Positions 22,000 through 33,554 of a stretch of DNA of 64,000 nucleotides are shown here, one piece after another; positions within the stretch are counted from its first letter, which is position 1; the number at the start of each line of letters is the position of its first letter. The notes beneath the pieces are model-generated. The model was not told where the DNA came from. It saw only the letters and a program-made list of their open reading frames with translations, and did not search any database. Both the position numbers and the translations under genes were made by a program. The stretch lies in contig ML664152.1 of NCBI GenBank assembly GCA_007570785.1, positions 5,760,683 to 5,824,682 of the forward strand, written 5' to 3'. This DNA is from Antilocapra americana. Taxonomy: Eukaryota > Chordata > Mammalia > Artiodactyla > Antilocapridae.

Positions 22000-22605
22000 A
22001 GTCTGTTGTTCCATGTCCAGTTCTAACTGTTCCTTCTTGACCTGCACACAGATATCGCAGGAGGCAGGTCAGGTGGCCTGGTATGGCCATCTCTTTAAGA
22101 ATTTTCCAGTTTTGATGGAAAATTTTCCACACAGTCAAAGGCTTTAGTGTAGTCAATGAAGCAGAATTAGATGTTTTTCTGGAATTCTCTTGCTTTTTTT
22201 TATGGTCCAACAGATGTGGGCAATTTGATCTCTGGTTCCTCTGCTTTTTCTAAATCCAGCTTGTACACTTGGAAGTTTTTGTTTCCTGTACTGTTGAAGT
22301 CTAGCTTGAAAGATTTTGAGCATTACCTTACTAGTATGTGAAATGAGTGAAATTGTATGGTAGTTCAAACATTCTTTGGCATTGCCCTTCTTTGAGATTG
22401 GAGTGAAAACTGATCTTTTCCAGTCCTGTGACCACTGCTGAGTTTTCCAAATGTGCTGGCATCTTGAGTACAGCACTTTCACAGCATCATCTTTTAGGAT
22501 TTGAAATAGCTTAGCTGGAATTCCATCACCTTCACTACTTTTGTATCCATCCAGTGGAAAGCACTTTGTTTTACTCCTGAATCTGTGCTCTGTGCTAGAA
22601 CACAA
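22000..22605 (-). pseudogene. BovB reverse transcriptase fragment
   Basis: The open piece at 22153-22605 includes GDGIPAKLFQILKDDAVKVL and QARLQQYRKQKLPSVQAGFR, homologous to 16107-16448. The catalytic YADD region of this copy lies across the nested insertion. The first residues, from about 22560 onward, are not BovB-derived. Confidence 0.8.
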
Positions 22606-22954
22606 TGCAGCCTAATCTCTGCAGTCTCGGAGTCCAGATTCTACTTTTTCCCACACACTTTGGCCATCTCATCAGGTAATGAAGGAAAGAGAGAAATACA
22701 CTGATACCCAGTATCATGCAGCACATTCCCTCGTGTGTTGTTAAGTGCGGATACCTTCATGTGAGGATAGGATTTCTTCTCCCCAAGTTTTGGGGTTTCT
22801 TGTCCCTGTTTTCTCCCTACATGAGTGCAATGAAGCAGTCAGGATTGTCTGATTATATTTCTTTCTGAAAGTAGAAATGCTTTCCTAAGTTTCCTTTTAC
22901 ATACTGTTAAAAACTGTAGATGTTCTTAGTGGCCTATCTAGTATTTTCATCACT
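22561..22954. other. Unassigned unique sequence
   Basis: Nothing is recognised between the BovB and the TG-rich array. Confidence 0.4.
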
Positions 22955-24178
22955 CCTGGTGTGTGTGTCTGGTGTTGGGGGAGGCATGTGTTTTGTGGTG
23001 GGGGATACATTTTTGTGTTTGTATGTATCGGGGTGTATTTGTGTTTGTATATGTAGGGAGTATATTTGTGTGTTTGTATGTGTGTGGTGTGTGTGTGTCT
23101 GCGTATGGTGTGTGGTAGGTGTATGATGTGTATGTGATATGAGTGTGTGCATGTAGTGTGTGTGTATGGTGTGTGGTACATATGTGGGGTGGATTTGGTG
23201 CAGTGTGTATGGAGTGTCTATGGTGTGGGTGTGGGGTATGGTAGCTGGTGTGTGGCATATGTATGGATATGCATATGGTGTGTGATGTTTGTGTGGTAAA
23301 TGTGTGGTGTGTGTGGTGTGTGTACATGATGTGTAGTATATGTGTGGTGTGAGTATATGTGTGTGTATGGTGCGTGTATATCTGATGTGTGTGTGTGCTG
23401 TGTTTGGATGCACAGATGTGTACATGGTGTATGTTTGTGATGTGTATGTGTGGTGTGTGGCATATGTGGTGTGTCTGTTTGGTGTGTGTGTGTGTGTGTG
23501 TGTGTCTGATGTGTATATGTATGGTGTGTGGAGTGTGTATATGGTATGTGTTATGTGTGTGGTGTGTGGAATGTGTGGTGTGTGTGTATGGGGTGTGTGT
23601 GTGTCTGATGTGTATATGTGTGGTGTGTGGAGTGTGTATATGGTATGTGTTATGTGTGTGGTGTGTATGTGGTGTGTGTATCTGCGTGTGGTATGTGTAT
23701 ATGGTATGTGGTGAGTGTGTGTGTGGTGTGTATACATGGTATATGTGTGGCATGCAGATGGGGTGTGTGTCTGTGTGTGGTATGTGTATGTGGTGTGTGT
23801 ATATGTGTCATGTGTTTATATGCTGCATGTGTGTCTGGTGTATGTGGTGTACACACAGCTGCATGTAGAGTGTGTGTCTGCCTGTGGTATGTGTGTGTAT
23901 ACGGTGTGTGGTATATGTGTGGGGTGTGTGTTTGTATATGGTGTGTGGTATAAGTGTGGGTATATGCATGGTATATGTGTCTGTGTGTGGTATGTGTATA
24001 TGGTGTGTGTATCTATATCGTGTGTTTATACGCTGCATGTGTGTCTGGTGTATGTGGTGTGTATATGGTGTGTACATGGCTGCATGTGCGGTGTGTGTGT
24101 CTGCCTGTGGTATGTATGTGTATACGGTGTGTGGTATATGTGTGTGGTGTGTGTGTAAGGTGTGTGTCAGGTGGGTGG
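22955..24178. repeat. 1.2-kb TG-rich array with higher-order repeats
   Basis: Almost entirely tg/ta/gt words on the plus strand. Two higher-order periods are visible. A block of about 66 bp at 23503 recurs at 23602 (99-bp offset). A block at 23768-23850 recurs at 23978-24060 (210-bp offset), including gctgcatgtgtgtctggtgt. Long open frames exist in several phases on both strands (up to 267 codons). They are Thr/His- or Val/Cys-rich low-complexity translations and are not genes. Confidence 0.93.
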
Positions 24179-27100
24179 TGAGGACCAGGAAAGGGGAGCT
24201 CTCTGCTGCTGCTCTTTTCTTCCTTCCTCTCTCTGTGACCACTCATGGCAGTCGGCCCAGCGCACGGAACATGTGAGATGGCCTCCTGCTCACATGGAGC
24301 CTATGTTTCCTGGGCTCCCTGGGCCTCCATAGCCAGCTTCCTGGGATTACCCACCACCCTCAAAGGCTCCCACCCACATACATCACCCTGGCTGTCCAAT
24401 AGCTGGTCTGACTTACCAGCTCACTATTACTTCCTCTCTCAGTATGTCTGTGGATAAAATTTTGTGACACAGTTTATACACATACGCAGGTGAGGTGGCT
24501 ACACTACTGCCCTCTTTCCTGGACCACAGGAGGCTGTGGCTCAGGGGGCAGAGGGCTAGGGCTCCGCCGCAGTAAGGGGCAGAGTCGAGGGTCGCCTCTG
24601 GCGGTTCTCAGGGCTGCATGTGGTCAGAGTGGCCTCACCATTGGGTTCTGAGCACCACCTGCTTTGTCCGGGAGAAAGCCAGACATGCAGAGCCTGCAGC
24701 ATCGCCTACATGAGAAAAGCACTCTCGCCTCCCTAGCTCCCTTCCAGTTCTACCCCACCCCTGTGCTTCCCTCTCCATGGCTCCTCCGAGGTGAGCTGGT
24801 TTTCTCCAGCTGCACACTCACCCTGCTTTGCATTCTGCACCCCAGTACAGCACCATCTGACGCTCATTAAGGAAACTAATCAATTCCATGCATTGCACCA
24901 GCACAGCAGATTACCGCACAGGCAGGGCCATTAGCGAGTTGGTGCGTTAACACTTGGCATTTCCATGAATCAATATGCTGCCCTTGTAGAACAGAGCCTG
25001 TTTTTTTTTTTCCCTTCCATTAAGAAAAACTGATGCCAAACATCACTTCTCAGATATTTCCAAGTGTGTCTTTTAGGGAGGAGGAAAAGCATCATTTTTT
25101 TTTCTTTTTTTCCTTCAAAATCATGCTTGTGTGTGGGCTAATTGTAGACTGCGATGGTTTTTATTAATATTTCTCCTGGGACTGACTGTGTCATCCACGG
25201 GTAGAATTTGGACTCCATCCTCAGTAATCATGGTTCACGATTTTTTTGAAGCATCAGAGGAGTCATAGGAGTGGCGTGCATGACATTTTACTCACAGGGA
25301 CCTACTTTCAAATAGATTCTGTGTTTAATACTAGCTGAAATCTATGTGCAGTGAATGAAGTTTCCATATGCGCTCTTTTCTCCTTAATATTTCTTTAAAA
25401 ATAGTACAATTTTCTAGCCCACATAAATTAAAAATGAATAACACCAGTTAGAAACATGGTGGCTGAAAATGAATTCAAGTATATCTCTCCCACTGGTATT
25501 ATCAATACTGCTTATGCCTTGTCAGCAAGTAAAATGTAAATGTCATGTGATCTTAAAATTGGTGACATTTATTTACAGGGCTTCAGAGGGAAGTTTTAGT
25601 AGGCAGCTCTTACTCTCATTGTTTCCTACCCAATGTATATGAAATTATTTTACAAGGTTGGGAGGGAAATAGACCTCTCTTCCTAAAAACCAGGAAAACA
25701 ATAGCAATGATCTATTTCTACAGTGATTCCTTTATTGTGGGCAAAGGTGAATTTCTGCTCTACTTGGTCACTGGCATGAAAGGAATACAGATGAGGGGAG
25801 AGGAGGCTTTTGTAAGAAAACAAGTCAGTATTTGCAGCCTGTGATGATCCAAATAATCAGTAAGCTTGGAAATTCCCTGCTGAAGAGCCATCACAGAACG
25901 GAAGGCTGACTCAAGATTTCTTGAGAATGCTGGTATCCTTTCAGCAGGATCTAAAACGAGAGCTCCAGCAAGACAGATCGAGGAAAAGGGCCTCTTTCTA
26001 TTTTTAAAAAATACCCAACGTTCATGTTTTTCATATTTTCCTAGCCTGTAATTACTCTTAATCAAAGTACAACAAATAGTAAACACTAAAAATGAAATAA
26101 ATGTGGTGACAGTTTGCCAATAACGAGAAGAAAATGTTCCATCTGTCTAGCTGCGAGTAAAATGCGTGTAATTACTGCTCATTTTTCTCGTAATTGCTGA
26201 GTTATTAGTTTAAAGCTTACACCCAACTGGTGAACACTGAGTACTGCCCGTTCCCTAATTATAGCTCTGCTTTGCCGAGCTTGAATCAGAGCAGGCGAGA
26301 GTGGGGAAAGCGATCTGAATTAACCCTGACAGCATGCAGAGAATGGTGACTGGCTATTTAATTTGAATTTTATAAACTCTGGGTGCCTGTGCCACCCAAA
26401 TATTAAACCACAGAGCTTGTCATTCTGTTTTAAATTATGTTTTATTTTTTAATGAATCATCTTGAATCCATTTCCAGTGATGAACACGGGAGGTGCTTTT
26501 TGTTGGAAACCATCCAAGCCGACCACCACCCTTTAATTCGTATTTGTTAAACTGACACACAGTTTATTTGTACCCAGGGCTCTAGGAGTGGTTATGTTCC
26601 TATCTTGTGATCAAGTTTACATACAGGTAGTCCGACCTGACAGTAGAGAGTACACAGCAGAGCAAGTATAAAAAAGAAACATCTTCCTTAATCCTTTCTG
26701 TCTGGGACATGTTGAAGCATTCAGGCAAATATAGCTGCAATTTATTTATTTCCCTAATACATGATCTTATCTCTTTGTTACTTAAGAAAGACTGTTATCA
26801 TCCATTCTTATCAGAATGAAGACTATAGATACCTTTGCCCATGACTGTTTTAGCAAGAGTAGACATTTCTGGGGTAATTTTATTTGGATCCTTTTCTTTG
26901 GTCTAAATGCAGAACTAAGATAGTGTTTGCAAGGCGAAGGTGGGCTCTATGATGCACTGATCCCTAGTTCTGGGGGCATTCCTAACAAAACCTGTGTTTG
27001 CCGCACACCTTGATCTAAGAACACTGGTGACAGAGACGCCTGTAGAAAGGCATAGTCACAAGCGCCATGGGGTATTTGTCGAATGAGACAGTGTAAAATG

Positions 27101-28235
27101 AAGTTGTGGAACCCTAGATTAAAACAGTCGGATTGAAGTGATTTATTTTTTACCAAGCAAGTCAAGTCATTTGAGGTACAGAAGAGGAGACAATGAAAAT
27201 ATAGCATATTATGTTCATTTTATTTCTCTTAGCCTAAATGATGCAAGACATTTTTCTATGCTGGATATGCTATTATAAAAATAATAATTATGGCAAAACT
27301 TAGTGTGGGATATTCACTGGTGTAAACCTTACACTTTCAAAAAGAGGGGAGATGAAGGGAGGCCTTGGTAGTTATTGGATAACCTAGAATCAGAGTCAAA
27401 GTCATTACTATTCCTAGCTGCAGAAGCAGCAAATTCCTCCCCCTGTTCCTTCTCTCTCTGAAAGAGCAAGGTGCTGAAGAGAAAGCATATTTAACCTCCT
27501 GGTTGAGATAAGCTGGTGAAAATCATGGAACTGTATTTTAAAAATCTTCCTTCTAAGCCCCTGAGAACTGCAGCATCCCAGAGTTTTTTGAGCTCCGCAT
27601 AAATGTCTTTGCTGCCAGGGATCACGGACGCATTATGCATAATCCTTTGGCTGTGCTCACCAGCTGGGGAACAGAGATAGCAAGTGCTGGGGGTTTTCAG
27701 CTTTAAAAACGGTGCCCATACTTCACCCAAAAGCAGAGAAATGGAATGAGTATTTGCATAATCTATCCAGAGTTCCCTTGGTTTCTTTCAATCTTCTTAT
27801 CATGTTTTTTAAAAAAAATCTATTAAGAGAATATTAGAGCAAAATGCGTTTTCCTCTTCAGAGAATTTATTTCGCCTGTTTTCAGGTTCTACGGGAATTT
27901 TATTTGCTTTATTTATTTATTTTATGCAGGGTTTTGTCTTTTTCTTTTTTTAAATTTTTTCCCACTATTTTCTATTTGCATCAACAGCACATGTATAGGT
28001 CAGTTCTTTTGACTTGGAAACTTAGTTCTGAGCTGCCATAAAATTATTGTCTAAAAAGATTCCAAATAAATTGAAGTGTAAACATTGTGGTACCTTAAAT
28101 CCTGGGAGGGAAGCAGAAAAATGAAAATTCACAGTGTCAATGGCTTCTTAATTCTATGTTGATTTCTATCATTAACTTTTAAAAGAAAACTGGTGAGGTG
28201 GGTTCACATGTGCTTGAAAGGACTATTCCTGGGTC
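24179..28235. other. Longest repeat-free stretch; candidate conserved regulatory DNA
   Basis: About 4 kb without any recognisable SINE, LINE or LTR, in a window that elsewhere has several per kb. Within 26169-26261 there are two TAATTA cores and one TAATTG core, the binding word of homeodomain factors. Open frames are short. Lack of repeat insertion can reflect selection, as in developmental enhancers, but may also be chance. Confidence 0.45.
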
Positions 28236-28239
28236 ATCC

Positions 28240-28380
28240 TGCACTCACACACACACAGACAACATACACAATTGCACATACACGTATACACATACAAAGC
28301 CACACAGACACATCCCTGACCACATACACTCTCAAACACTCCCAGATACACTCAGATAACAAGCTGAGACACACACACAC
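28240..28380. repeat. Imperfect CA-rich repeat
   Basis: CA runs are broken by gaca, taca and ccct words over about 140 bases. The 71-codon frame across it is low-complexity. Confidence 0.85.
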
Positions 28381-28530
28381 TGGTACAAAACTCCTAAAGT
28401 GTCAATAATAAGCCTTCTTTCCAGAGTCTGTGCTGCTAAGACCAGCTGGCCAACCTGCCCCCCTGCCTCCCTCTTTCTTTCCCAGTTGGATTCTTTTCAT
28501 TAACTCTACTTTCTAAATCTTCCCTTTGTG

Positions 28531-28747
28531 CTGTGCTCTGCTAAGTCACTTCAGTCATGTCTGACTCTTTGCAACCCCATGGACTGAGGTCTCCAGGACT
28601 GAATTCCTCTTGAGAATTCTCTAGGCAAGGATACTGGAGTGGGTTGCCATGCCCTCCTCCAGGGAATCTTCCAGAACCAGGGATCAAACCCACGTTTCTT
28701 ACATCTCCTGCATTGGCGGGTAGGTTCTGTACCCCTGGCTCCACCTT
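28531..28747 (-). mobile_element. Bov-tA SINE, antisense
   Basis: It reads gtgctctgctaagtcacttc, then aatcttccagaaccagggat, and ends with the reversed head (gtacccctggctccac). No target duplication is seen. Confidence 0.88.
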
Positions 28748-29054
28748 TAACTCCTAGCAGTTGTCAGTCTGGATCATGTGCTAAAACCACTTTGTTGAGA
28801 GTCACCCACAACCATTTCATTCTAAAAGCCTGTGGTTGTCCCTCTGGACCCCACCCTGGCATCTGGTGCTGCTGTCCTGGCCTTTCCTCCTAAGAGCCCT
28901 GTGCCTCACTCTCTTCTGTTTCTCTCTCTTTTCTTCTTTACTCACCCCTTTCTCTCTTGTGGATGGAATTCCTCTTGATTCTCCTGCCCTGGCTGCCCCC
29001 TTTACCTGTTCCCCTTCGTCCTTAAACTATAACCTCCATACAAGCTATCCCCAA
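28748..29054. other. Unassigned, possibly L2-related
   Basis: Pyrimidine-rich sequence whose wording (gtcacccacaaccatttcat) loosely resembles L2 coding sequence. I cannot confirm it by eye. Confidence 0.3.
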
Positions 29055-29142
29055 ATGTATTCATCCTTTCATTCCACAGATGCGTTCTAAGACCCTCCTG
29101 TATGCTGGATGCTGTCTCGGGGACTGGGAATGTGATATATAT

Positions 29143-29352
29143 TGTGCTCAGTCACTCCATCATATCCTTGACTCTTTGTGAACTCATGGACTGTAACCCC
29201 CCAGCCTCCTCTCTCCATGGGATTCTTTAAGCAAGAATACTGGAGAGGGTTTCCATGTCCTACTCCAGGGTCTCTTCCCAACCCAGGGATCGAACCCATA
29301 TCTCCTGTGTCTTCTGCACTGGCAGATAGATTCTTTTACCACTGAGCCACCT
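29143..29352 (-). mobile_element. Bov-tA SINE, antisense, inside L2
   Basis: It reads tgtgctcagtcactccatca and cttcccaacccagggatcga, and ends actgagccacctgtg. Moderately diverged. Confidence 0.88.
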
Positions 29353-29529
29353 GTGAATTGGGGGGAAGATAGGACAATTTTAAAAAGCTAAAAATTCCTG
29401 TCTTAATGAAGCCTGAAGTCCAGTGGGAGAAGAAAACAGAGAAGTATTGAGATAAACACGTAAAATATGATACATTTGCTAATAATAAACCAAGAAAGGG
29501 TGAGAATTTGGGGCTGTTAAACACTATCT

Positions 29530-29617
29530 CAGGTAGATAGTGAAGGACAGGGAAGCCTGGCAGGCTGCAGACCATGGGGTCACAAAGGGTTGGAGCGACT
29601 GAACAAGAGCAACAAAA
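29530..29617 (+). mobile_element. BovB or Bov-A 3' tip, sense
   Basis: It reads agatagtgaaggacagggaa, then ggctgcagaccatggggtca, and ends gagcgactgaacaagagcaa. Only about 90 bp are present, so BovB tail and Bov-A cannot be fully separated. The word agatagtgaaggacag favours BovB. Confidence 0.7.
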
Positions 29618-29763
29618 CACTTTAAATTGGCTGGTTGGTGAGGATGTCTTAGAAAGGTGATAGCAGAGCAGCAGCCTGACAGGGAAGATGTGAATACATT
29701 TGGAGGAAGAGCTGTCCAGACAGAGAGAACCTTGTGTGCAAAAGTGGAAAGTTAGTGCCATTG

Positions 29764-30071
29764 CATTCCCTGATAGCTCAGTTGATAAAGAATCCACCTG
29801 CAATGCAGGAGACCCCAGGTTTGATTCCTGGGTTGGGAAGATCCCCTAGAGAAGGGATAGACAACCCACTCCAGTATACTTGGGCTTCCCTAGTGGCTCA
29901 GCTTGTAAAGAATCCGCCTGCAATGAGGGAGACCTGGGTTCAATCCCTGAGTTGGGAAGATCCCCTGGAGAAGGGAACAGCTACCCACTCTAGTATTCTG
30001 GGCTAGAGAATAGTATAGTATAGTCCATGGGGTCAAAAAGAGTTGGATACGACTGAGAGACTTTTACTTTC
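29764..30071 (+). mobile_element. Dimeric Bov-tA SINE, sense
   Basis: Two tRNA-like heads in tandem (cattccctgatagctcagtt and gggcttccctagtggctcag at about 29882), followed by one Bov-A tail ending cgactgagagacttttactt. The small repeat tagtatagtatagt lies inside the second unit. Same architecture as 13290-13530. Confidence 0.88.
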
Positions 30072-30370
30072 AGAAGAAGCCACAGTACACCCTGAGCTGG
30101 AAGTGAAGACTCCAAGAGCCAGAGTTCATGCTGCCATCGGGAAGTCCCACTGCCCATGGGGCAGTGCCATCTGTGTGCACACACAGAGCGGACACCATGG
30201 TCATGGGCAGACAAGCATGCTGGCCATTCTCCAGTGAACTTTAAAGAGACATGCTTACATGATGTATCTTTGAGATTATTTTTAAGGACTATATCCCAAT
30301 GTACTTTGACAAAAATAGCTACTAAGGTATTTTCATCTTTAAGAAATCAGTGTATATTCCTGGATCAAGA
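30072..30370. other. Unassigned unique sequence
   Basis: No gene or repeat family is recognised. Confidence 0.4.
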
Positions 30371-30598
30371 AAGTGAGTGAGTTAAGTCACTCAGTTGTGT
30401 CCAACTCTTTGCGACCCCATGGACTGTAGCCTACCATGTTCCTCCATCCATGGAATTTTCCAGTCAAGAGTACTGGAGTGGGTTGCCATTTCCTTCTCCA
30501 GGGGATCTTCCTGAACCAAGGATCGAACCCGGTCTCCTGCATTGTTCAGTTCAGTTCAGTGAACCCGGGTCTCCCGCACCATATGAGCCATGGCAGAA
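30371..30598 (-). mobile_element. Bov-tA SINE, antisense, with internal duplication
   Basis: A normal Bov-tA runs to cgaacccggtctcctgcatt. Then comes ttcagttcagttcagt (three ttcag units), and the head region is repeated in part as gaacccgggtctcccgcacc before atgagccatgg. The inserted ttcag units equal the 3' tip of BovB, so a tiny BovB-tip insertion or template switch is plausible. Confidence 0.82.
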
Positions 30599-30799
30599 CC
30601 ATCATGTCTGTCCTTTGACAGAAAACATGCTTGTGTTTCCTGTGTGTGATTCTCTTTGAGTTCCACACACCCAAACGTCTTATTCTGTTCAACACTCCCT
30701 CCCATAACTCATCTAGCCCCTCATGGCCTTAGTCTATTTCTCAAATGGTCCCCAAATTGCCCTTATGTCACTCTTCTAACCAATGCCCTATATTTATAT

Positions 30800-31166
30800 T
30801 GTTGTTGTTTAGTTGCTAAGTTGTGTCCAGCTCTTTATGACCCCACAGACTGCAGCATGCCAGGTTTCTCTTTTCTCCAGTGTCTCCCAGAGTTTGCTCA
30901 AACATACATCCATTGAGTCAGTGATGCTATCTAACCATCTCATCTTCTGCTGCCCCTTTGGTTTTTGCCTTCAGTCTTTCCCAGCATCAGGGTCTTTTCC
31001 AATGAGTCAGCTTTTCACATCAAGTGGCCAAAGTATTGGAGCTTCAGCTCAGCATTAGTCCTTCCAGTGAATATTCAGGGTTGATTTCCTTTAGGATTAA
31101 CTATTTTAATCTCCTTGTTGTCCAAGGAATTCTCAAGACTCTTAAGGACCACCGTTCGAAAGTCAT
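30800..31166 (-). mobile_element. BovB 3' end, antisense
   Basis: Starts with gttgttgtttagttgctaag (the tail), then agactgcagcatgccaggtt, ttcccagcatcagggtcttt and ctccttgttgtccaaggaat. About 370 bp, 5'-truncated. Confidence 0.92.
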
Positions 31167-31788
31167 TTATAGGTTGTGATCTTATCCCCAGTTTCTAGCC
31201 CACCCACTCCTTTCTTCCCTGTTCATTCACTGCCCTGATAGAAAAATCTGCATGTGTGTTTCCTGAGGAAGTAATGTCGGATGCACAGGCTTTAAACTAA
31301 TACATGAACATTCACACGTTTCTTTAGCTTGGCATTTGCCACGTAATTGTTTTAGATTTTTGCGTATCTCATTTTGTTGTTGTTATTTTACTGATTGCTA
31401 ACTTGATTTTTTCAGAAGCTATCTGCCCAACATAGGAATTTCCAAGACATTTTGAGAGTGGAGAGTGAGGGAAGATATTTGGAACTCTAGTTGTGTTGTT
31501 GCATCTGAGCTGTGGTGACTGTGTGTCATATCCATGTATCAAATACCACCCACTCAGACGTGACCTGAAATGGGTCTTGCTGTCTGACTGGGTGGAGACA
31601 TCCCCTGCCTCCTAGGACTACCAGCATTTGATTGGGTGGGATACGGTTCCTCTATTACCATATGAGATGGTATAGAAAAAATCAGTTCAGACTGCCACTC
31701 CCCCTTTCTGAAACCCAAGTATCACGTTCAGAGTTGGAATCTGTTGAAGTAACTGTTATTCAGCATTTATTTTTATTCTCTGGTGTTG
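31167..31788. other. Unassigned unique sequence
   Basis: No gene or repeat family is recognised. Confidence 0.4.
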
Positions 31789-31990
31789 TGTTAGTTGTTT
31801 CGTGCTCAGTCATGTCTGACTCTTCGTGACCCCATGGACTGTAGCCCGCCAGGCTTCTCTGTCCATGGAATTTTCCAGGCAAGAATACTGGAATGGGTTG
31901 CCTTTCCCTTCTCCAGGAGATCTTTTTGACCTAGGGACTGAACCTTGGCCCCCTGCATTTGCAGGCAGATTCCGTACCATCTGAGCCACC
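31789..31990 (-). mobile_element. Bov-tA SINE, antisense, arm of an inverted pair
   Basis: It reads cgtgctcagtcatgtctgac and ends accatctgagccacc. A sense Bov-tA starts 17 bp to the right, so a transcript through here could form a long imperfect hairpin. Confidence 0.9.
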
Positions 31991-31996
31991 TATCTG

Positions 31997-32216
31997 TGAA
32001 CATATATGGGCTTCTCCAGTGGCTCAGTGGTAAAGAATGGGCTTTCAGTGAAGGAGATGTGGGTTTTATCCCTGGGTTAGGAAGATCTCTTAGAGAAGGA
32101 AATGGCAACCCACTCCAGTATTCTTACCTGGAAAATTCCATGGACAGCCTGGCAGGCTGCAATCCGTGGAGTCACAAAGAGTTTGATATGCCTGAGCACA
32201 CACCATGAATATATAT
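31997..32216 (+). mobile_element. Bov-tA SINE, sense, with TSDs
   Basis: It has a head (gggcttctccagtggctcag) and a body (gaaatggcaacccactccag). The end is tgcctgagcacacacca. The duplication tgaacatatat (31997-32007) and tgaatatatat (32206-32216) differs at one base and brackets 198 bp. Confidence 0.88.
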
Positions 32217-32350
32217 ATTATTTGTTTTATATGTATATACATATATAACACAATTATTTAATATGTGCACACATACGTACATGTACATATACATGTCTAG
32301 CATGTACACGTGTGTCTACATGTGTAAGTCAGCCCTTTTGTGCAAGTATA
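32211..32350. repeat. TA/CA-rich low-complexity run
   Basis: Alternating purine-pyrimidine words (tatgtatatacatatata, acatacgtacatgtacatat) over about 140 bases. Confidence 0.75.
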
Positions 32351-32794
32351 TATGTGTAAAAGATCCTGCAGAATAGGGACTGTTATTCTTACCATTTTAT
32401 AGACAGAAACTCTGTTTGCTGAGGGGCCCTGTCCACTAGGTGGGGACCCCCAGCTCACAGAGATCGGATTTCACCTCACTTCATCAGAGTGGACAGCTCT
32501 GATGGGTCAGTACCTAAGCAGGTAGTTTTTCCTCTGCAGTTATGCTTGTGGACTCTTAATTAACTGTGGCCATAGGAAAAAAAAAAAACTGTCTTTCTAA
32601 TCAATGCTTGCACACTAAGGTGGTTCCTGGGGAAGAGATAGAAGGCAAGACATACTGCTTCCCTCTCTGGGCACTCAGTCCCCTCCCCAGACCCCATGCC
32701 ATCTGCTCTCACACGTCAGGTCAGGGCCTTAAGGCTTTCTTCAGTTGCTGAAAGACCTCTGTGGCCTTTCCCTGGTTGATAGTAACAGTGTTAC
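32351..32794. other. Unassigned unique sequence
   Basis: No gene or repeat family is recognised. An A-run is at about 32577-32588. Confidence 0.4.
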
Positions 32795-33402
32795 ACATAC
32801 CCCCAATGTTCACTGCAGTACTATTTACAATAGCTAGGACATGGAAGTAAGCTAGGTGTCCATCGACAGATGGATGGATAAGGAAGTTGTGGTACATATA
32901 CACAATGGAATATTATTCAGTCATGAAAAAGAATGCATGTGAGTCAGTTCTACTGAGGTGGATGATCCTAGAGACTATTATACAGAGTGAAGTAAATCAG
33001 AAAGAGTAAAATAAATATCATATATTAACACATATATATGGAATCTAGAAAGATGCCACCGATGAACCTATTTGCAGGGCAGCAGTGGGGACACAGACAT
33101 AGGGAACAGACTTTTGGACAGAGTTGGGGAAGGAGAGGGATGAAAGGAGAGAGTAGTGTGGAAACATACACACTACCATTCATAAAACAGATAGCCAGTG
33201 TAAATGTGCTGTATGACTCAAGGAACTCAAACCAGGGCTCTGTGACAACCGAGAAGGATGGGCTGTTGTGGGAGGTGGGAGAAAGGATCAAGAGGAAGGG
33301 GCCATATGTGTATTTATGACTGATTCATGTTGATGTATGGCAGAGACCAAGAGCATTGTAAAACAACTATCCTTCAATTAGAAATTAATATAAAAAAACC
33401 AC
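32795..33402 (+). mobile_element. L1 3' end, sense, 5'-truncated
   Basis: Begins in the end of ORF2 (ttcactgcagtactatttac, then gacatggaagtaagctaggt). It passes gaatattattcagtcatgaa and atatatatggaatctagaaa, and ends ccttcaattagaaattaata with an A-rich tail. The ORF2 C-terminal part is interrupted. About 600 bp. It belongs to an older ruminant L1 than the copies at 13576 and 50265. Confidence 0.9.
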
Positions 33403-33554
33403 AAAAAATTGCTATAGTCTTATAGTGTCATTCATCATGTTTTTGTGTTATAGTCAGTATACCATGTAAGACTTCAAAGATATGACATTTAATGTGCTTT
33501 TTCTGATTAAACCAAAAATAACTTTAAGCTTTTCTGCCCTTACTTACATATTCC
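33403..33554. other. Unassigned
   Basis: AT-rich, nothing recognised. Confidence 0.3.

Larger units (their letters stand above)
20644..22560 (-). mobile_element. BovB LINE, antisense, older host copy
   Basis: The 3' tip is at 20644 (ttgtgtccaactaactcttg, diverged). It is followed by the C-terminal reverse transcriptase region and, at 22000-22560, the finger/palm region (KVLYSRCQHIWKTQQWSQDW). It is interrupted by a Bov-tA at 20911-21051 and by a second BovB at 21526-21857. Higher divergence from the other copies and two nested insertions make it one of the older BovB copies here. Confidence 0.88.
29055..29762 (-). mobile_element. L2 LINE, antisense, split by younger elements
   Basis: The L2 3' tip is at about 29060-29140 (gctggatgctgtctcgggga). 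It continues at 29353-29530 (aatgaagcctgaagtccagt) and 29618-29762 (aggaagagctgtccagacag). A Bov-tA (29143-29352) and a BovB 3' tip (about 29530-29617) interrupt it. Interruption by ruminant-specific elements fits its older, pan-mammalian age. Confidence 0.65.

Noticed and set aside
22934..24276. Long open frames (up to 267 codons) on both strands, Thr/His-rich or Val/Cys-rich
   Set aside because: They are translations of a TG/CA-rich array in several phases at once. There is no complexity, domain or start context.
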